A stretch of 44,768 bases of DNA from an uncultured Prevotella sp. (GTDB taxonomy: Bacteria; Bacteroidota; Bacteroidia; Bacteroidales; Bacteroidaceae). The DNA is taken from NCBI GenBank assembly GCA_947302435.1, contig CAMYVQ010000020.1, positions 1 through 44,768 of the forward strand, given 5' to 3'. The stretch's first letter is position 1. Each line of letters opens with the position of its first letter. The notes under the pieces were generated by a model. The model ran no database searches, was not told where the DNA came from, and worked only from the letters and a program-made list of their open reading frames with translations. A program made the translations under genes and the position numbers. This document shows positions 23,646-34,200 of this stretch, one piece after another.

Positions 23646-26600
23646 ATGAAACAAAAATTACTTTCAATGATGCTCCTGCTGTGCGCCCTCATAGCAGGTA
23701 GTGGAACGATGTGGGGACAAACGACAGTAGCTTCATTCTCAAGATCTGGTTCCACAAATAATGTAACCGGTGGAACATTTACTCAGGCAGCAGATGCTAA
23801 AACTGATTATTATCAAGATGGAAGTGGATCTGTTAGGTATATTCAAATAAAGAACAATACTGCTTATTGGACAACAACACCTTCTTCAATTACTCTAACA
23901 TCAAAGATTGGAGGTGGAACAGCCAATACAGATTTGTCTAATGCTGTTTATGCTGTTCTCTTGGATTCTAACGGAGATGAGATTTCGAGTTCAAGAACAA
24001 GCATTACATCTCATATAACAACTAATACAGGAGACAACTATGAAACATCTCTTCCAGCAACTAATAATGTTTATGGAATAAAGATCTATCATACCAAAGA
24101 AACTGGCTATAATGTAAGGTATTATTCATTCAGCTTGTCTTATGTTGCTGGTGGCGGCTCTTCTGCTGTGGAAACAACAACGACTATTGTTGATTCGGGC
24201 ATTACCAATACTGATGTTTATGTAAGCACAACTGCTGGTTCATTATCTGCTGCAGTAACTGAAACCGAAAGTGGTGATGCCGTTGATGGCGCCACTTTTA
24301 CTTGGAGCGGTAACAACAATGACGTAGCAACAATCAATGCCAGTACAGGTGCCGTGACGCTTGTTGGTGCTGGCACAGTTACCTTTACTGCAAGCTATGC
24401 CGGAGTAGCTAACGAATATCTGGCTTCATCTAACACATACCAGATGACTGTTACCAGCAGTGAACCATACGTTCAGCCTACGGAAATAGAAATTACTCCT
24501 AATTATACATTCTGGGGTAAAACTGCGCTATTCAGTGGAAGTGATTTTTCCAGTCTTTCTGGCAGCCAGGACAACGTGACCTTGGATTGGTCAAGAGGAA
24601 ATGGTAGTATGTATGCTAATACAACTGCTATGCGTTTCTATAAAGACAATACGCTTACATTCACAGCGCCAACCGGATTTGAGATTGTTGAAATAGCTAT
24701 TACTGGATCATTATATGGGGACGAGGTATTTTCAACTGGCAGCTTGGCTAACTCTACATGGACGGGCTCTGCATCAGAAGTAACAATGAGTCGTCCAAGT
24801 AATGCATCTAGTTATGCAAATATAAGTAAGTTTACTATCACTCTCGCAGAACAGAAGGCCTCCCCCTCTCTCTCTGTTACCCCCACGAGTCTGAGCTTGG
24901 GTTATAATGAAACGAAGTCATTTACGGTATCTAAGACGGGTGACGGCACGCTGACTGTAGTGAGCAACAACACAAGCGTAGCAACGGTTGCTGCCGACGG
25001 AGTGACTCCAGGCCAATATAATGTGACATACGTAGGCGACGGTAGCACCACCATTACTGTTTCTTCGAGCGAGACCGATACGTATGCCAGTGACACCAAG
25101 ACGGTGACGATTACTGCCCTTGATGCTCGCGCAGCCGCTGGTATCAGCTTCGCAAACGCTTCTCAGAGTGCTGTGATTGCAGACGGAACGAGCTTCACGC
25201 AGGCTCTGACCAATACGAATAGCGTAAGTCCTATTACATGGACGAGTAGCAATGATGATGTGGCAACTGTTGCTTCTGACGGAACTGTTACTTTGAAGAC
25301 GGCAGGAACGGTGACCATCACGGCCTCTTTCGCAGGCAATGCTACCTACAAGCCCGCTGAAGTAAGCTACACCCTGACTATTACGAACAAACATGTGGCG
25401 GAATTGGTGTTTACTGCTGATGCTATTGAAAAGAACTCAACGGATGCTCCATTTACAAATGCCATCATTACAGACCCCGATCCCATCGATGTTGTTTATA
25501 GCAGCTCTAACACAGACGTAGCTACTGTCAATGCTTCTACTGGTGAGGTAACCATCGTGGGCGGCGGTACTACAACCATTACAGCCACTATCGATGATGA
25601 TGACTATGAGGCTACTGAATTCACCTATACGCTGACTGTGAATAAGGTTGCTGCTCCTATCTCGTTCTCTTCCGCCTCTGCAACAACGGCTATTGATGAG
25701 ACAGAGAGTTTTGTGGCTCCTACCCTTAGCAACCCACAGAGCCTGACAATTGCTTATAGCAGTTCAAATACGGATGTCGCTACAGTTGATGCTGGCACTG
25801 GTGCCATTACATTCAAGGCTGTTGGTAATACCACTATTACCGCTACCTCAACAGCGACAGCAAAATACAACGCAGGCGAGGCTACTTACACGCTGACCGT
25901 GACTAAGGCAGCAGAGAATCTGCCGTTTAGTCATTCATTCATATCTGGTTCAGGAATGGGTGACTTTACCACCAGCGCATCTGGAATTTGGACAGCTAAT
26001 AATACCTATGGTGCTGTAGCACAAGGAACTACATCAGAAAACTGGCTATATTCACCCATCATCAACTTAACAGATGAGACCTATGCAACTCTTACTTTCA
26101 GCCATGCAACGAATGGTGTAACTACACCTCTTGATGAAAAAGCTACACTTTGGGTGAAAGAAGTCGGTGGTGATTGGACTAAACAGACTTTGACATATTC
26201 TGATAATAGTAGCTGGACTTATGTTAATCAAACAGTTTCCTTGCATTCCTTCTGTGGCAAAAAGATTCAGTTAGGTTTCAAGTATGTCAGCAGTAGTTCT
26301 ACTGGTAAATGGGAGATTAAGAATCTGAGAGTTGCCGATGACCGCGAAGAGGCTCCTATCTCATTCGAAAACGCTACCGTTTATGAGTTGCTGAAGAACA
26401 AGGATACATATACTGGCCAGGAACTGACAAATGATGAAGACCTGACTGTAAGCTATAACAGTTCTAATACAGACGTGGCTACGGTTGATGCTTCTACGGG
26501 TGTCGTAACCATCAAGGCTGTGGGTGAAACAAATATCACCGCCACCTATACAGAGTCTGCTTCTTATAAGGCCAACACAGCTACTTACAGGCTCGTTGTT

Positions 26601-28115
26601 ACCAGCAAGACCGCTCCTGCTATCGAGTATGCAGAAGATGCTGTCTCGAAGAAAATAACCCTCGGCACCTATACCCACGAGCTGACTAACCCCAACGACC
26701 TGACCGTTGCCTACAGTAGCAGCGACGAGACGGTGGCTACCGTCAACGCTTCTACGGGTGAAGTAACCATGCTGAAGGTCGGTGAGACCACCATTACTGC
26801 TACATTCACTGAAGATGAAGATTATGATGGTGGTACAGCAAGCTACACGCTGACCGTTATCAAGGATGATCCCGTGCTGAGCTTTGCCAATTCAAGTGTC
26901 AATGCAGCTCTTGCCGATGGAACATATACGCAGGCTGTCACCACAACTCCTGCCGACCTGCCCGTTACCTACAGCAGCAGTGACGAGACGGTGGCCACCG
27001 TCAATGCTTCTACTGGTGAGGCTACTCTGTTGAAGGCTGGTTCAACCACTATTACTGCCACCTTCGTAGGAAACGATTCTTACAACAGCACTAACACAAC
27101 ATACACGCTGACTGTTGTGATTGACTATGCAGAGCTGCCGTTTGAATATGATGGTAATGGAACTGGTACACTCCCAACAGGATTAACAGTTTCTGGAACC
27201 GGAACATATAGCAGCTCTCCAAAGATTAGGTTTGATAGTACAGAGGATAATCTTATTCTAAAGATTGGTGAAATTCCAGGAGAGTTATCATTTGACATAA
27301 AGAATAACAGTTTCTCTGGTGGTACTTTTACAGTACAAACTTCCGCAGATGGGGAATACTTTGATGACTTAAAGAATTTTACAACTATTACTGGTACCCA
27401 GTCTGAGAAACTGAATTTACCGGGGAATACTCGTTATATTAAGTGGATATATACAAAAAAGAGTAGCGGTAATGTTGGCCTGGGCAACATCAGTGTAACA
27501 AAGACGAACACCATTACTTTGGCTGAAGCTTGCACAGACGGTTCTAAGTATTATGGTACATATAGCTTAGGTAAGGCTTTCATCGTTCCTTCTGACTTGA
27601 CAGTATCTGAAATTACGGTAGAGAATGGTGAGTTGCAATTGACCAACTATGAAACGGACGATGTTGTTCCTGCTAACACGGGCGTGATGGTATCGTCAAC
27701 GACAGCTGGTAACCATAGCGTAACCGTAAGCACCGGTGGTACTTCCAAGCTTGGCTCTGACAACATGCTGAAAGCCTCTGGCGATGCTGGTATTACCGCA
27801 GTAAACATGAATGAGACCAACACGAAGTTCTATCGTCTGACTATGCACAATGGCGATCAGATTGGCTTCTGGTGGGGTGCTGAGGATGGCGCAGCCTTCG
27901 CTCTGGCTGCCAACAAGGCTTATCTGGCTGTACCCAATGACGTAGCTGGTGCTCGTATGGGTTTTGCCTTCGGCGATGATGCCGCTGGCATTGCTTCAAT
28001 GCAGCGTGATGAATGCGTAATGCATAATGAGGTCTACAATCTGCAGGGTCAGCGCGTGAAGGCTAACCAGAAGGGCATTGTGATTGTGAACGGAAAGAAG
28101 GTCGTGATTAAGTGA
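23646..28115 (+). CDS. Large secreted protein with multiple BIG_2 Ig-like repeats (module 1)
   Basis: This 1489-residue protein has a signal peptide (LLCALIAGSGTMWGQ) and a chain of bacterial Ig-like (BIG_2) domains at about 180-275, 405-495, 495-580, 581-667, 667-755, 900-988, 988-1074 and 1074-1160. Several contain nearly the same core, SSSNTDVATVNASTG or SSDETVATVNASTGE. Two non-Ig beta-sandwich segments, resembling 'choice-of-anchor' domains, lie at about 755-900 and 1160-1300. The C-terminus ends in EVYNLQGQRVKANQKGIVIVNGKKVVIK-type sequence, like a shortened type IX secretion tail, so cell-surface placement is inferred. The DNA is more A/T-rich than the housekeeping genes. A hairpin and a 56-residue peptide gene follow. 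The ligand is unknown. Confidence 0.88.
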   Translation: MKQKLLSMMLLLCALIAGSGTMWGQTTVASFSRSGSTNNVTGGTFTQAADAKTDYYQDGSGSVRYIQIKNNTAYWTTTPSSITLTSKIGGGTANTDLSNAVYAVLLDSNGDEISSSRTSITSHITTNTGDNYETSLPATNNVYGIKIYHTKETGYNVRYYSFSLSYVAGGGSSAVETTTTIVDSGITNTDVYVSTTAGSLSAAVTETESGDAVDGATFTWSGNNNDVATINASTGAVTLVGAGTVTFTASYAGVANEYLASSNTYQMTVTSSEPYVQPTEIEITPNYTFWGKTALFSGSDFSSLSGSQDNVTLDWSRGNGSMYANTTAMRFYKDNTLTFTAPTGFEIVEIAITGSLYGDEVFSTGSLANSTWTGSASEVTMSRPSNASSYANISKFTITLAEQKASPSLSVTPTSLSLGYNETKSFTVSKTGDGTLTVVSNNTSVATVAADGVTPGQYNVTYVGDGSTTITVSSSETDTYASDTKTVTITALDARAAAGISFANASQSAVIADGTSFTQALTNTNSVSPITWTSSNDDVATVASDGTVTLKTAGTVTITASFAGNATYKPAEVSYTLTITNKHVAELVFTADAIEKNSTDAPFTNAIITDPDPIDVVYSSSNTDVATVNASTGEVTIVGGGTTTITATIDDDDYEATEFTYTLTVNKVAAPISFSSASATTAIDETESFVAPTLSNPQSLTIAYSSSNTDVATVDAGTGAITFKAVGNTTITATSTATAKYNAGEATYTLTVTKAAENLPFSHSFISGSGMGDFTTSASGIWTANNTYGAVAQGTTSENWLYSPIINLTDETYATLTFSHATNGVTTPLDEKATLWVKEVGGDWTKQTLTYSDNSSWTYVNQTVSLHSFCGKKIQLGFKYVSSSSTGKWEIKNLRVADDREEAPISFENATVYELLKNKDTYTGQELTNDEDLTVSYNSSNTDVATVDASTGVVTIKAVGETNITATYTESASYKANTATYRLVVTSKTAPAIEYAEDAVSKKITLGTYTHELTNPNDLTVAYSSSDETVATVNASTGEVTMLKVGETTITATFTEDEDYDGGTASYTLTVIKDDPVLSFANSSVNAALADGTYTQAVTTTPADLPVTYSSSDETVATVNASTGEATLLKAGSTTITATFVGNDSYNSTNTTYTLTVVIDYAELPFEYDGNGTGTLPTGLTVSGTGTYSSSPKIRFDSTEDNLILKIGEIPGELSFDIKNNSFSGGTFTVQTSADGEYFDDLKNFTTITGTQSEKLNLPGNTRYIKWIYTKKSSGNVGLGNISVTKTNTITLAEACTDGSKYYGTYSLGKAFIVPSDLTVSEITVENGELQLTNYETDDVVPANTGVMVSSTTAGNHSVTVSTGGTSKLGSDNMLKASGDAGITAVNMNETNTKFYRLTMHNGDQIGFWWGAEDGAAFALAANKAYLAVPNDVAGARMGFAFGDDAAGIASMQRDECVMHNEVYNLQGQRVKANQKGIVIVNGKKVVIK

Positions 28116-28125
28116 GTTACAAACC

Positions 28126-28172
28126 GAGCTTGCTCGAGTTTGCACGAACGTAAACGAGCTCGAGCAAAGCTC
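28126..28172 (+). promoter_or_regulatory. Intercistronic hairpin between surface protein 1 and its peptide gene
   Basis: GAGCTTGCTCGAG (28126-28138) pairs with CTCGAGCAAAGCTC (28159-28172) with a one-base bulge and a 20-nt loop. No T-run follows, so it is not an obvious terminator. It could stabilise the upstream message or limit read-through into the peptide gene 38 nt later. Confidence 0.55.
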
Positions 28173-28209
28173 AAGTATATTAACAAGTAAAAAATAGGAG
28201 GATAAAGAT

Positions 28210-28380
28210 ATGAAAAAGTATATGAAACCAGAGTTGACCGTCGTAATGGTAACTTTTGAACGGAATATTCTCGCTGGATCAGTAGGCGTAGAGAATGGTG
28301 ATACGTTGGGTAACAGTTACAACTCAAGCGACGTTTCCTACAGCCGTGGTGGCGATTGGGACGACGACGATGACTATTAA
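28210..28380 (+). CDS. 56-residue peptide paired with the Ig-like protein (module 1)
   Basis: The ORF starts MKKYMKPELTVVMVTFERNI, continues LAGS, has a Ser/Asn/Gly-rich middle and ends RGGDWDDDDDY. It is not a typical signal peptide: the hydrophobic stretch is short and split by charges. The peptide encoded after the second Ig-like protein has the same plan: MKK, then P-E-aliphatic, VV-V, an IxAGS motif near residue 22, a polar variable middle, and a C-terminal Trp within an acidic run. Peptides with a MKKxYxxP start and a W-D-D-E end are, as I recall, frequent in Prevotella genomes, but no function is known to me. Its gene follows the surface protein by 94 nt and is followed at once by a strong terminator. 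Confidence 0.75.
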   Translation: MKKYMKPELTVVMVTFERNILAGSVGVENGDTLGNSYNSSDVSYSRGGDWDDDDDY

Positions 28381-28385
28381 ATACC

Positions 28386-28439
28386 TATATACAAAGAAGC
28401 CGCTTCGAGAAAATTCTCGGAGCGGCTTCTTTGTATATA
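28386..28439. terminator. Strong bidirectional terminator between module 1 and the AAA/PD-(D/E)XK pseudogene
   Basis: A 26-bp stem (28386-28411 with 28414-28439), interrupted only by one G-T pair, starts 5 nt after the peptide stop codon. It lies 10 nt before the end of the convergent pseudogene and can terminate both. Confidence 0.85.
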
Positions 28440-28449
28440 CAGTTCTTCG

Positions 28450-30183
28450 TCAGTCCACTTCCTCCATCCTTGTCACTTCCTCGCCACGGAACTGCATGGC
28501 TACGAGATGCAGCTGGGTGTCGCCCACCAACAGTCGTACCTTCTCGTCGTCAATGTAGCGGCGCAGCTGTTCTTTGGCCTCTTGCCATTGCTGTTCGGCT
28601 TTGGCTTCCGTGTCGTCCTTCTTCAGGTATTTCAGTTCAATGATGTAGCTGTGGGCCACCATGGGATAGCGCATGAGGTCGGGCATCAGGAAGAAGTCGC
28701 AGTAGCCGTGGTTCAGCTCCACTTCGGGGGCGGTGAGGTAATAGGTGCTGAGCGAAAGGTAGGCGGTGAAGAATCCCTGTATGTTCCGTTCCCCCTCCAT
28801 GAGTGAGCGTACCGAACTGTTTTTCCTGTACTCCTCGGCAATGAGCTTCAGCAGCGGCTCCCACTCCCCTTGGTATACGGCACTGTCGAAAGCGCGGTCG
28901 ATGGCTGTATGGTCTGTTGCGCGGATGGCGTCGTATTCCTCCAAGAGGTATCCGTAGTACTGTTTGCGCACGTTGTTGTTTGGAATGCCCAAGCGCAACT
29001 TGTTGCCGTCAATGCCCTGTATGGTGAGCATTCCATAATAGTAGAGCAGTGAAACGAAGTTCTCCCGCTTCACTATCTCGCTGGCAGGGAAGTAGCCCAC
29101 GAGGTTTCCTGTGATGCCACCATTCTCGGCAATCTCATAGATAACGCTTTTTCGGCTTTTCTCCAAACGGTCCAGCTGTATCAGGTTTTTCATCTTCTGA
29201 TAGTCAGTGCGGGCGTTGGGATTGAGCATGCTTTCGGGGGCGTGTCCGAGCCTGATCTGGCATCCTAAGTAATAAAGCACCATGTCGGTATTGAACATCT
29301 TGCTTTCGGCCTTGAGGCTGTCCATGGCGAAGCAGTATCCGTCGTACCAGGGCTTCATTTCCTGGATCATGGCTTCCACATCGCCTTTCAGCCAGCCGGC
29401 CTGTTGGTAATACTGGAACATCTGGCACACATCGTCCTCGCTGAAGCCCAGCATCTGGTTGAATGCCGAATCAGCTGTGATGTTCGTGGCGATGTTATAG
29501 CCCTATGTCAGGTCGTCCATCGTCACTGGACTTACTCCGATCATCAGCACGCGCTCTAAGTTAGGATTGAAGATCTTGAAGATGTCCCGATAGAATCCCT
29601 CTCCGTGGGTCAGTCCGCGGTAGATGTCCTCTCCGTGCTGGTTCAGCACGGTATTGGTGAAGTTGTCGTACTCGTCGACGATGAGGTACATGGGTACGTT
29701 GTATTCTCTTGCCTTTGCACCGATATAGTTTAGCTTTCCAGCAGCTCCCCACTCATTTTTCACATCTTTTGAAAAGCCTTCGTAGAAGAGATGTTCATAC
29801 CTTTGGGCAAACGTATCGACAATAATCGTACAGTATTGGTCGAAGCGTTCCTTCAGTTCCCCTATTCCCCCCGTCACCTGCGAGAAGTCCAGATGCAGCA
29901 TGGCGTAGCTGTTGCGCAGTGCCGTTGGGTGGCTTCCTATCCACAGTTCTCCGAAGTAGTCCTGGAACTTGTCGGCCAGGTTGATGTCGTAGTAGGCACG
30001 CAGCATGCTCAACAGGAGTGACTTTCCGAATCGTCGCGGACGCACAAAAAACAGGTAGCTGCTGGCGAACTCCAGCATCGGGATGTACATCGTCTTGTCT
30101 ACATAGTAGTAGTGTTGGCGGCGCATCCGCTCAAAGTCGGCAATGCCCAAAGGCAACTGTAGAGTAGGTTGGCTGGTTGTCAT
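28450..30183 (-). pseudogene. AAA-ATPase-like / PD-(D/E)XK nuclease protein, interrupted by one TAG
   Basis: Read through a single TAG at 29505-29503, one frame of 578 codons (stop included) runs from ATG 30183 to 28450. The N-terminal part has the AAA-ATPase_like (PF09820-type) start, LPLGIADFERMRRQHYYYVDKT, and Walker A RPRRFGKSLLLS. The C-terminal part ends in a PD-(D/E)XK domain (GYCDFFLMPDL...HSYIIELKYLKK). The stop falls inside the normal VTMDDLT-[S]-GYNIATNITADS segment, so a single base change (TCG to TAG would do) explains it. No other damage is seen, so decay is recent or the codon is sometimes read. A GTG at 30219 overlaps the promoter box and is rejected. Proteins of this family are common in Bacteroidales, with no firm role. 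Confidence 0.85.
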
Positions 30184-30218
30184 GTCACGTTCTTCTATAC
30201 TTGTTTTGTATGATGCCA

Positions 30219-30226
30219 CAAAGATA
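30219..30226 (-). promoter_or_regulatory. -7 box (TATCTTTG) for the AAA/PD-(D/E)XK gene
   Basis: On the minus strand TATCTTTG lies 35 nt before the ATG at 30183. It overlaps the alternative GTG start, which therefore cannot be used. Confidence 0.6.
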
Positions 30227-30310
30227 CGTCAAATTTTCCGCAATGCCAAAAAAATGGGTGGAAAACGAATTATTATTATTATTTATGTTCATTAATCCAA
30301 TAAATATTAT

Positions 30311-30318
30311 TAACTTTG
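30311..30318 (+). promoter_or_regulatory. -7 box (TAACTTTG) for the Rpn-like gene and perhaps module 2
   Basis: TAACTTTG lies 23 nt before the ATG at 30342. No separate TAnnTTTG box is visible in the 59-nt gap before the second Ig-like gene, so that gene may be read from here. Confidence 0.6.
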
Positions 30319-30341
30319 CACGCTATTAATATTGTGTTGAT

Positions 30342-31202
30342 ATGTCAAAGTTTATTAATCCGTTTACAGATGTGGGCTTCAAGCGAATCTTTGGTCAGGA
30401 TATTTCCAAACCGATTCTCATCGCGTTTCTGAATGCCTTGCTGGAAGGGGAACGCTCAATAGTTGACCTCAAGTTCTTAGACAAAGAACAGTTGGGATTA
30501 AGCGATGATAACCGTTCGCTTATCTATGACATCTATTGTGAGACCGAAACTGGTGAGCATATCATCGTGGAGATGCAGAACAAATACCAGCCCTATTTCA
30601 AGGATCGCAGCATCTACTACATGGCGCGTTCCATCATTGAGCAGGGTGAACGAGGCAGTGAATGGAAATATGACATCAAGGCTGTCTATCTGGTTGCATT
30701 CCTGAATTTCAGGATTAGTGATATCTCCAAGGATTTTCGTACTGATGTGGCACTGATGGACATGGAGCATCGGACATTGTTTTCCGACAAAGTAAGGCTT
30801 ATTTATCTTCAGTTGCCTTATTTTACAAAAGAGTCTGACGAATGCGAGACAATTTTTGACAAGTTTATTTATACCCTGAAGAATATGGAAATACTACAGC
30901 GAATGCCGTGGATGGCCCAGAATGCAGTGTTCAAGCGTCTTTCCGAGATTGCTGATGTGGCATCTTTGAACAAGGAGGAGCGCGTCAAGTACGATGCCTA
31001 TCTGAAGGCCTACCGTGATACCATTGCCGTGATGGAAGGTCAGTACCTCGAAGGTGAGCAGAAGGGGGTTGAGAAAGGACGTGCTGAGGGTCGTGCTGAA
31101 GAGAAACTTTCAAATGCAAAGAGTCTGAAGCTGAATGGAGTTCCTGTTGAGCTTATTGCGTCAAGTTTAGGCTTGCCTTTGGAGCAAGTGAAATCTCTGT
31201 AG
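30342..31202 (+). CDS. Rpn-like PD-(D/E)XK nuclease-family 'transposase'
   Basis: This 286-residue protein of the PD-(D/E)XK nuclease family transposase type (PF12784-like, related to recombination-promoting Rpn nucleases) starts with the characteristic FINPFTDVGFKRIFG. The nuclease core is D63 in SLIYDIYCETETG, then E77 and Q79 in HIIVEMQN. A charged helical region leads to a GEQKGVEKGRAEGRAEEK repeat-like linker and a C-terminal helix-turn segment (NGVPVELIASSLGLPLEQV). All core residues are present, so it is probably active as a DNA nuclease. No terminal inverted repeats mark it as an insertion sequence. It lies 59 nt before the second Ig-like gene, in the same direction. Confidence 0.88.
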   Translation: MSKFINPFTDVGFKRIFGQDISKPILIAFLNALLEGERSIVDLKFLDKEQLGLSDDNRSLIYDIYCETETGEHIIVEMQNKYQPYFKDRSIYYMARSIIEQGERGSEWKYDIKAVYLVAFLNFRISDISKDFRTDVALMDMEHRTLFSDKVRLIYLQLPYFTKESDECETIFDKFIYTLKNMEILQRMPWMAQNAVFKRLSEIADVASLNKEERVKYDAYLKAYRDTIAVMEGQYLEGEQKGVEKGRAEGRAEEKLSNAKSLKLNGVPVELIASSLGLPLEQVKSL

Positions 31203-31261
31203 ATGCCTATTTGCACTTTTCGTTGATGAAATTATTAACAATTAATTAAAATCATAACATT

Positions 31262-34200
31262 ATGTTCAAAAAACTTTATTTTAAATCATGGCTCCTACTG
31301 CTATGCTTGATAGTGGGGGCAAGTTCTGCGTGGGCAGACAAAATCACTGATTATAACAATATTGTCAGTGGAAAGAAATACTACATTGGTGCAACAACAA
31401 GCTCTACTGATTACTATCTTTATGTTTTGGGTACTTATGCAAGTACAAATATTGCAGGAACTGCAAAAGAAAACAAAGAAGATGCATCTATTTTTACATT
31501 TGAAGGCAGTGGAACACAATGGACAATAAAATTTGAATCAGGGAAATATCTTTCATTGCCATCTACAAAACAAAATGGTAAAGTAAATGTGGTTACTGAT
31601 CCATCTACTTTTACTGTTTCAAACCAAAACGGAAAAATAAGGTTAACTATTGGCTCTTTTTCTATCCAAAAGAATAATAGTGGTACTCAGTTTGGTTCGT
31701 ATGGTAATACTCAGACTGATGTTTGGTTGGAGGAGGTCAATGCTTCTCCCCTTGCTTCAATCGCTCTTTCTGGTGAATATCCCACATCTTTCTATCAGGG
31801 TGATGCTTTCAGCCATGAAGGAATGACTGTGACGGCTACATACGAGGATGAATCGACCAAGGATGTGACGGCAGCCGCAACTTTCTCTGGCTACGATATG
31901 TCTACGACAGGCGAACAGGAAGTTACTGTTAGTTATACCGAAGGCGAAGTTACCAAGACTGCCACTTACGGCATCACCGTGAATGCCCCTGCCACGCTGG
32001 AGTCGATTTCTCTCTCTGGCACCTATCAGATAGTCTTCACAGAGGGTGATGAATTTAATCATGATGGAGTTGTTGTTACAGCAAACTATGATGACGAAAC
32101 AACAAAAGATGTTTCAGCTGATGCTGAGTTCTCTACTCCCGATATGTCTACGCCTGGTGTAAAGACTGTCACTGTGACTTATAACGAGAAAACTGCTACT
32201 TACGACATCACTGTCAATGAACTTCCCAAATACACTGTTACGTTCAGTGATGGTGGGGCAGTGACTCAGGCTTCTTATGGTGCAGAAGTAACGCTGCCTT
32301 CACGCTCTGATATTTCTGAATATGCTTTTGCAGGTTGGAGTGAGACAAACGTAGAAATCGAAACAACTACCGCTCCTATCATTATCCCGGCAGGAAGCTA
32401 TACACCAACTGCAAATATAACACTCTATCCCGTCTATACAAAGACGGAAGGTGGTGGCGGTACAACAAACAAAACTGCAAGTGTGACTATTTCTGATTAT
32501 GCTTCGACAAATAATTGGAGTAGTGGCTCACAATATTCAAGTATTTCATTAGATGATAATATAAAAGTCCAAGCAGTAGGTTCCTCAAATACAGGTAAAT
32601 ATTATACAACGGGTAATGGAAGTTGGCGTATTTACAAAAGCGAAAATGGTTATATGAAAATCTCCGCTTCCAATGGAGAGTTGACCTCAGCAACTATAAC
32701 TTTCTCTAACTCGACACTTTTATTTAACAGCAAAAACATGACTTCTGGAACAGCAGTAAGTCTCTCTGGATCTTCTGCTAGTTTTTATGCAGGTGGAACA
32801 ACCTATATTACTGCAATTAGCGTCGACTACACCATTTCAGGTGGTGGCACAACCTATTATTGGAGTGCTCCTGTAGCAGCTGCTGTAGAACGTCCAGAGA
32901 TTACAGTTGCCGAGAACCCCTTCCTGTTCTCTACAACTGCGACTATTACTTGCGATACAGAAGACGCAGTCATCAAGTATAGTTTCGATGGTGAAAACTG
33001 GAATGACTACTCTGAGGCTTTGACCATCACTGCGACTACAACCATTTATGCTAAGGCAACGAAGGGTGATGACGAGAGCACTGTCGCTTCTGTAACCGTT
33101 ACAAAGAATTTGGCTGAGCCTAATGTAACTGTGAGTGGCGACTTGACTGTTGACCTTAATGGTGAGACTAACATTGAGGCTGGCACATTGACAGCATCTG
33201 TTACATACGAGGAGGAAGCTGTTGAGGGTGCTACTGTGACATGGTCAACCAGTAACCCTGATATTGCTGAAATCAATGAAACGACGGGTGCTGTGACTAT
33301 CAAGGCTCGTGGCAGTGTAACTTTCACTGCTACATACGCAGGCAACAGTGACTATTCTGAAGCTATTGGCACAAAGACCATTGTTGTGACAGACAGCAAG
33401 GCTCCCGGAACCGAAGGCAAACCCTACACCGTGGCTGAGGCTATCGCTGCCATTGATGCAGATGAGGGTGTTACAGATGTTTATGTCAGTGGTATTGTTT
33501 GCACAGGTGGTTCAAATTTGAGTAGTGGCGCGTTGACTTACTGGATTTCAGACGATGGTACTGAGACGAACAAATTCCAAGTCTACAAAGGTAAAGGCAT
33601 CGATGGAGCAAGTTTCACTTCTACTTCAGATGTTCAAGTTGGCGATGTGGTTGTGGTTAAAGGTAACATAACCTTGTATGGCAGTTCTACCTACGAGTTT
33701 GATGCTGGTAGTCAGCTTGTTTCTCTGACTCGTAAAGAAGTTCCCACACTCGCATTTGGGCAGACTTCCTACACGGTGCGCATGGGTCAGGAACTGACTA
33801 TTACTGCGACCTCGACAGAGTCGGATGGAGCTATCACTTACGAATCTTCGGATACAGAAGTGGCCGAGATTGATGCTGAAACAGGTGTGGTGACGACCAA
33901 GGCCATAGGTACTACAACCATTACTGCCACCATTGCCGAAACTGCCACTTATAAGAGTACTACGGCTCAGGTAACACTGACTGTTGTTGATGCCCGTGAC
34001 TTCGTTACTGAGATTACCGCCATTTCTCCAACAACAGTTTTTGTTGGTCAGACTGGTACGTTCACACTGACTGAAACGCAAGCTGGTGAGGCTACATATT
34101 CTTATAGTTCTTCGGATGCCAGTGTTTTAGAGATTAGTGAGAATATGTTTGTTGGTAAGAAAAATGGAGAGGTTGAGGTTACTGTGACTGCTACTCCGAC

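Noticed and set aside
30184..30219. GTG start 12 codons upstream for the AAA/PD-(D/E)XK gene
   Set aside because: It overlaps the minus-strand -7 box at 30219-30226, so it would not be transcribed; the ATG at 30183 gives the normal family N-terminus.
30342..31202. Rpn-like 'transposase' as part of an insertion sequence
   Set aside because: No terminal inverted repeats or target-site duplication are visible around the gene; the family name is historical and the fold is a nuclease.
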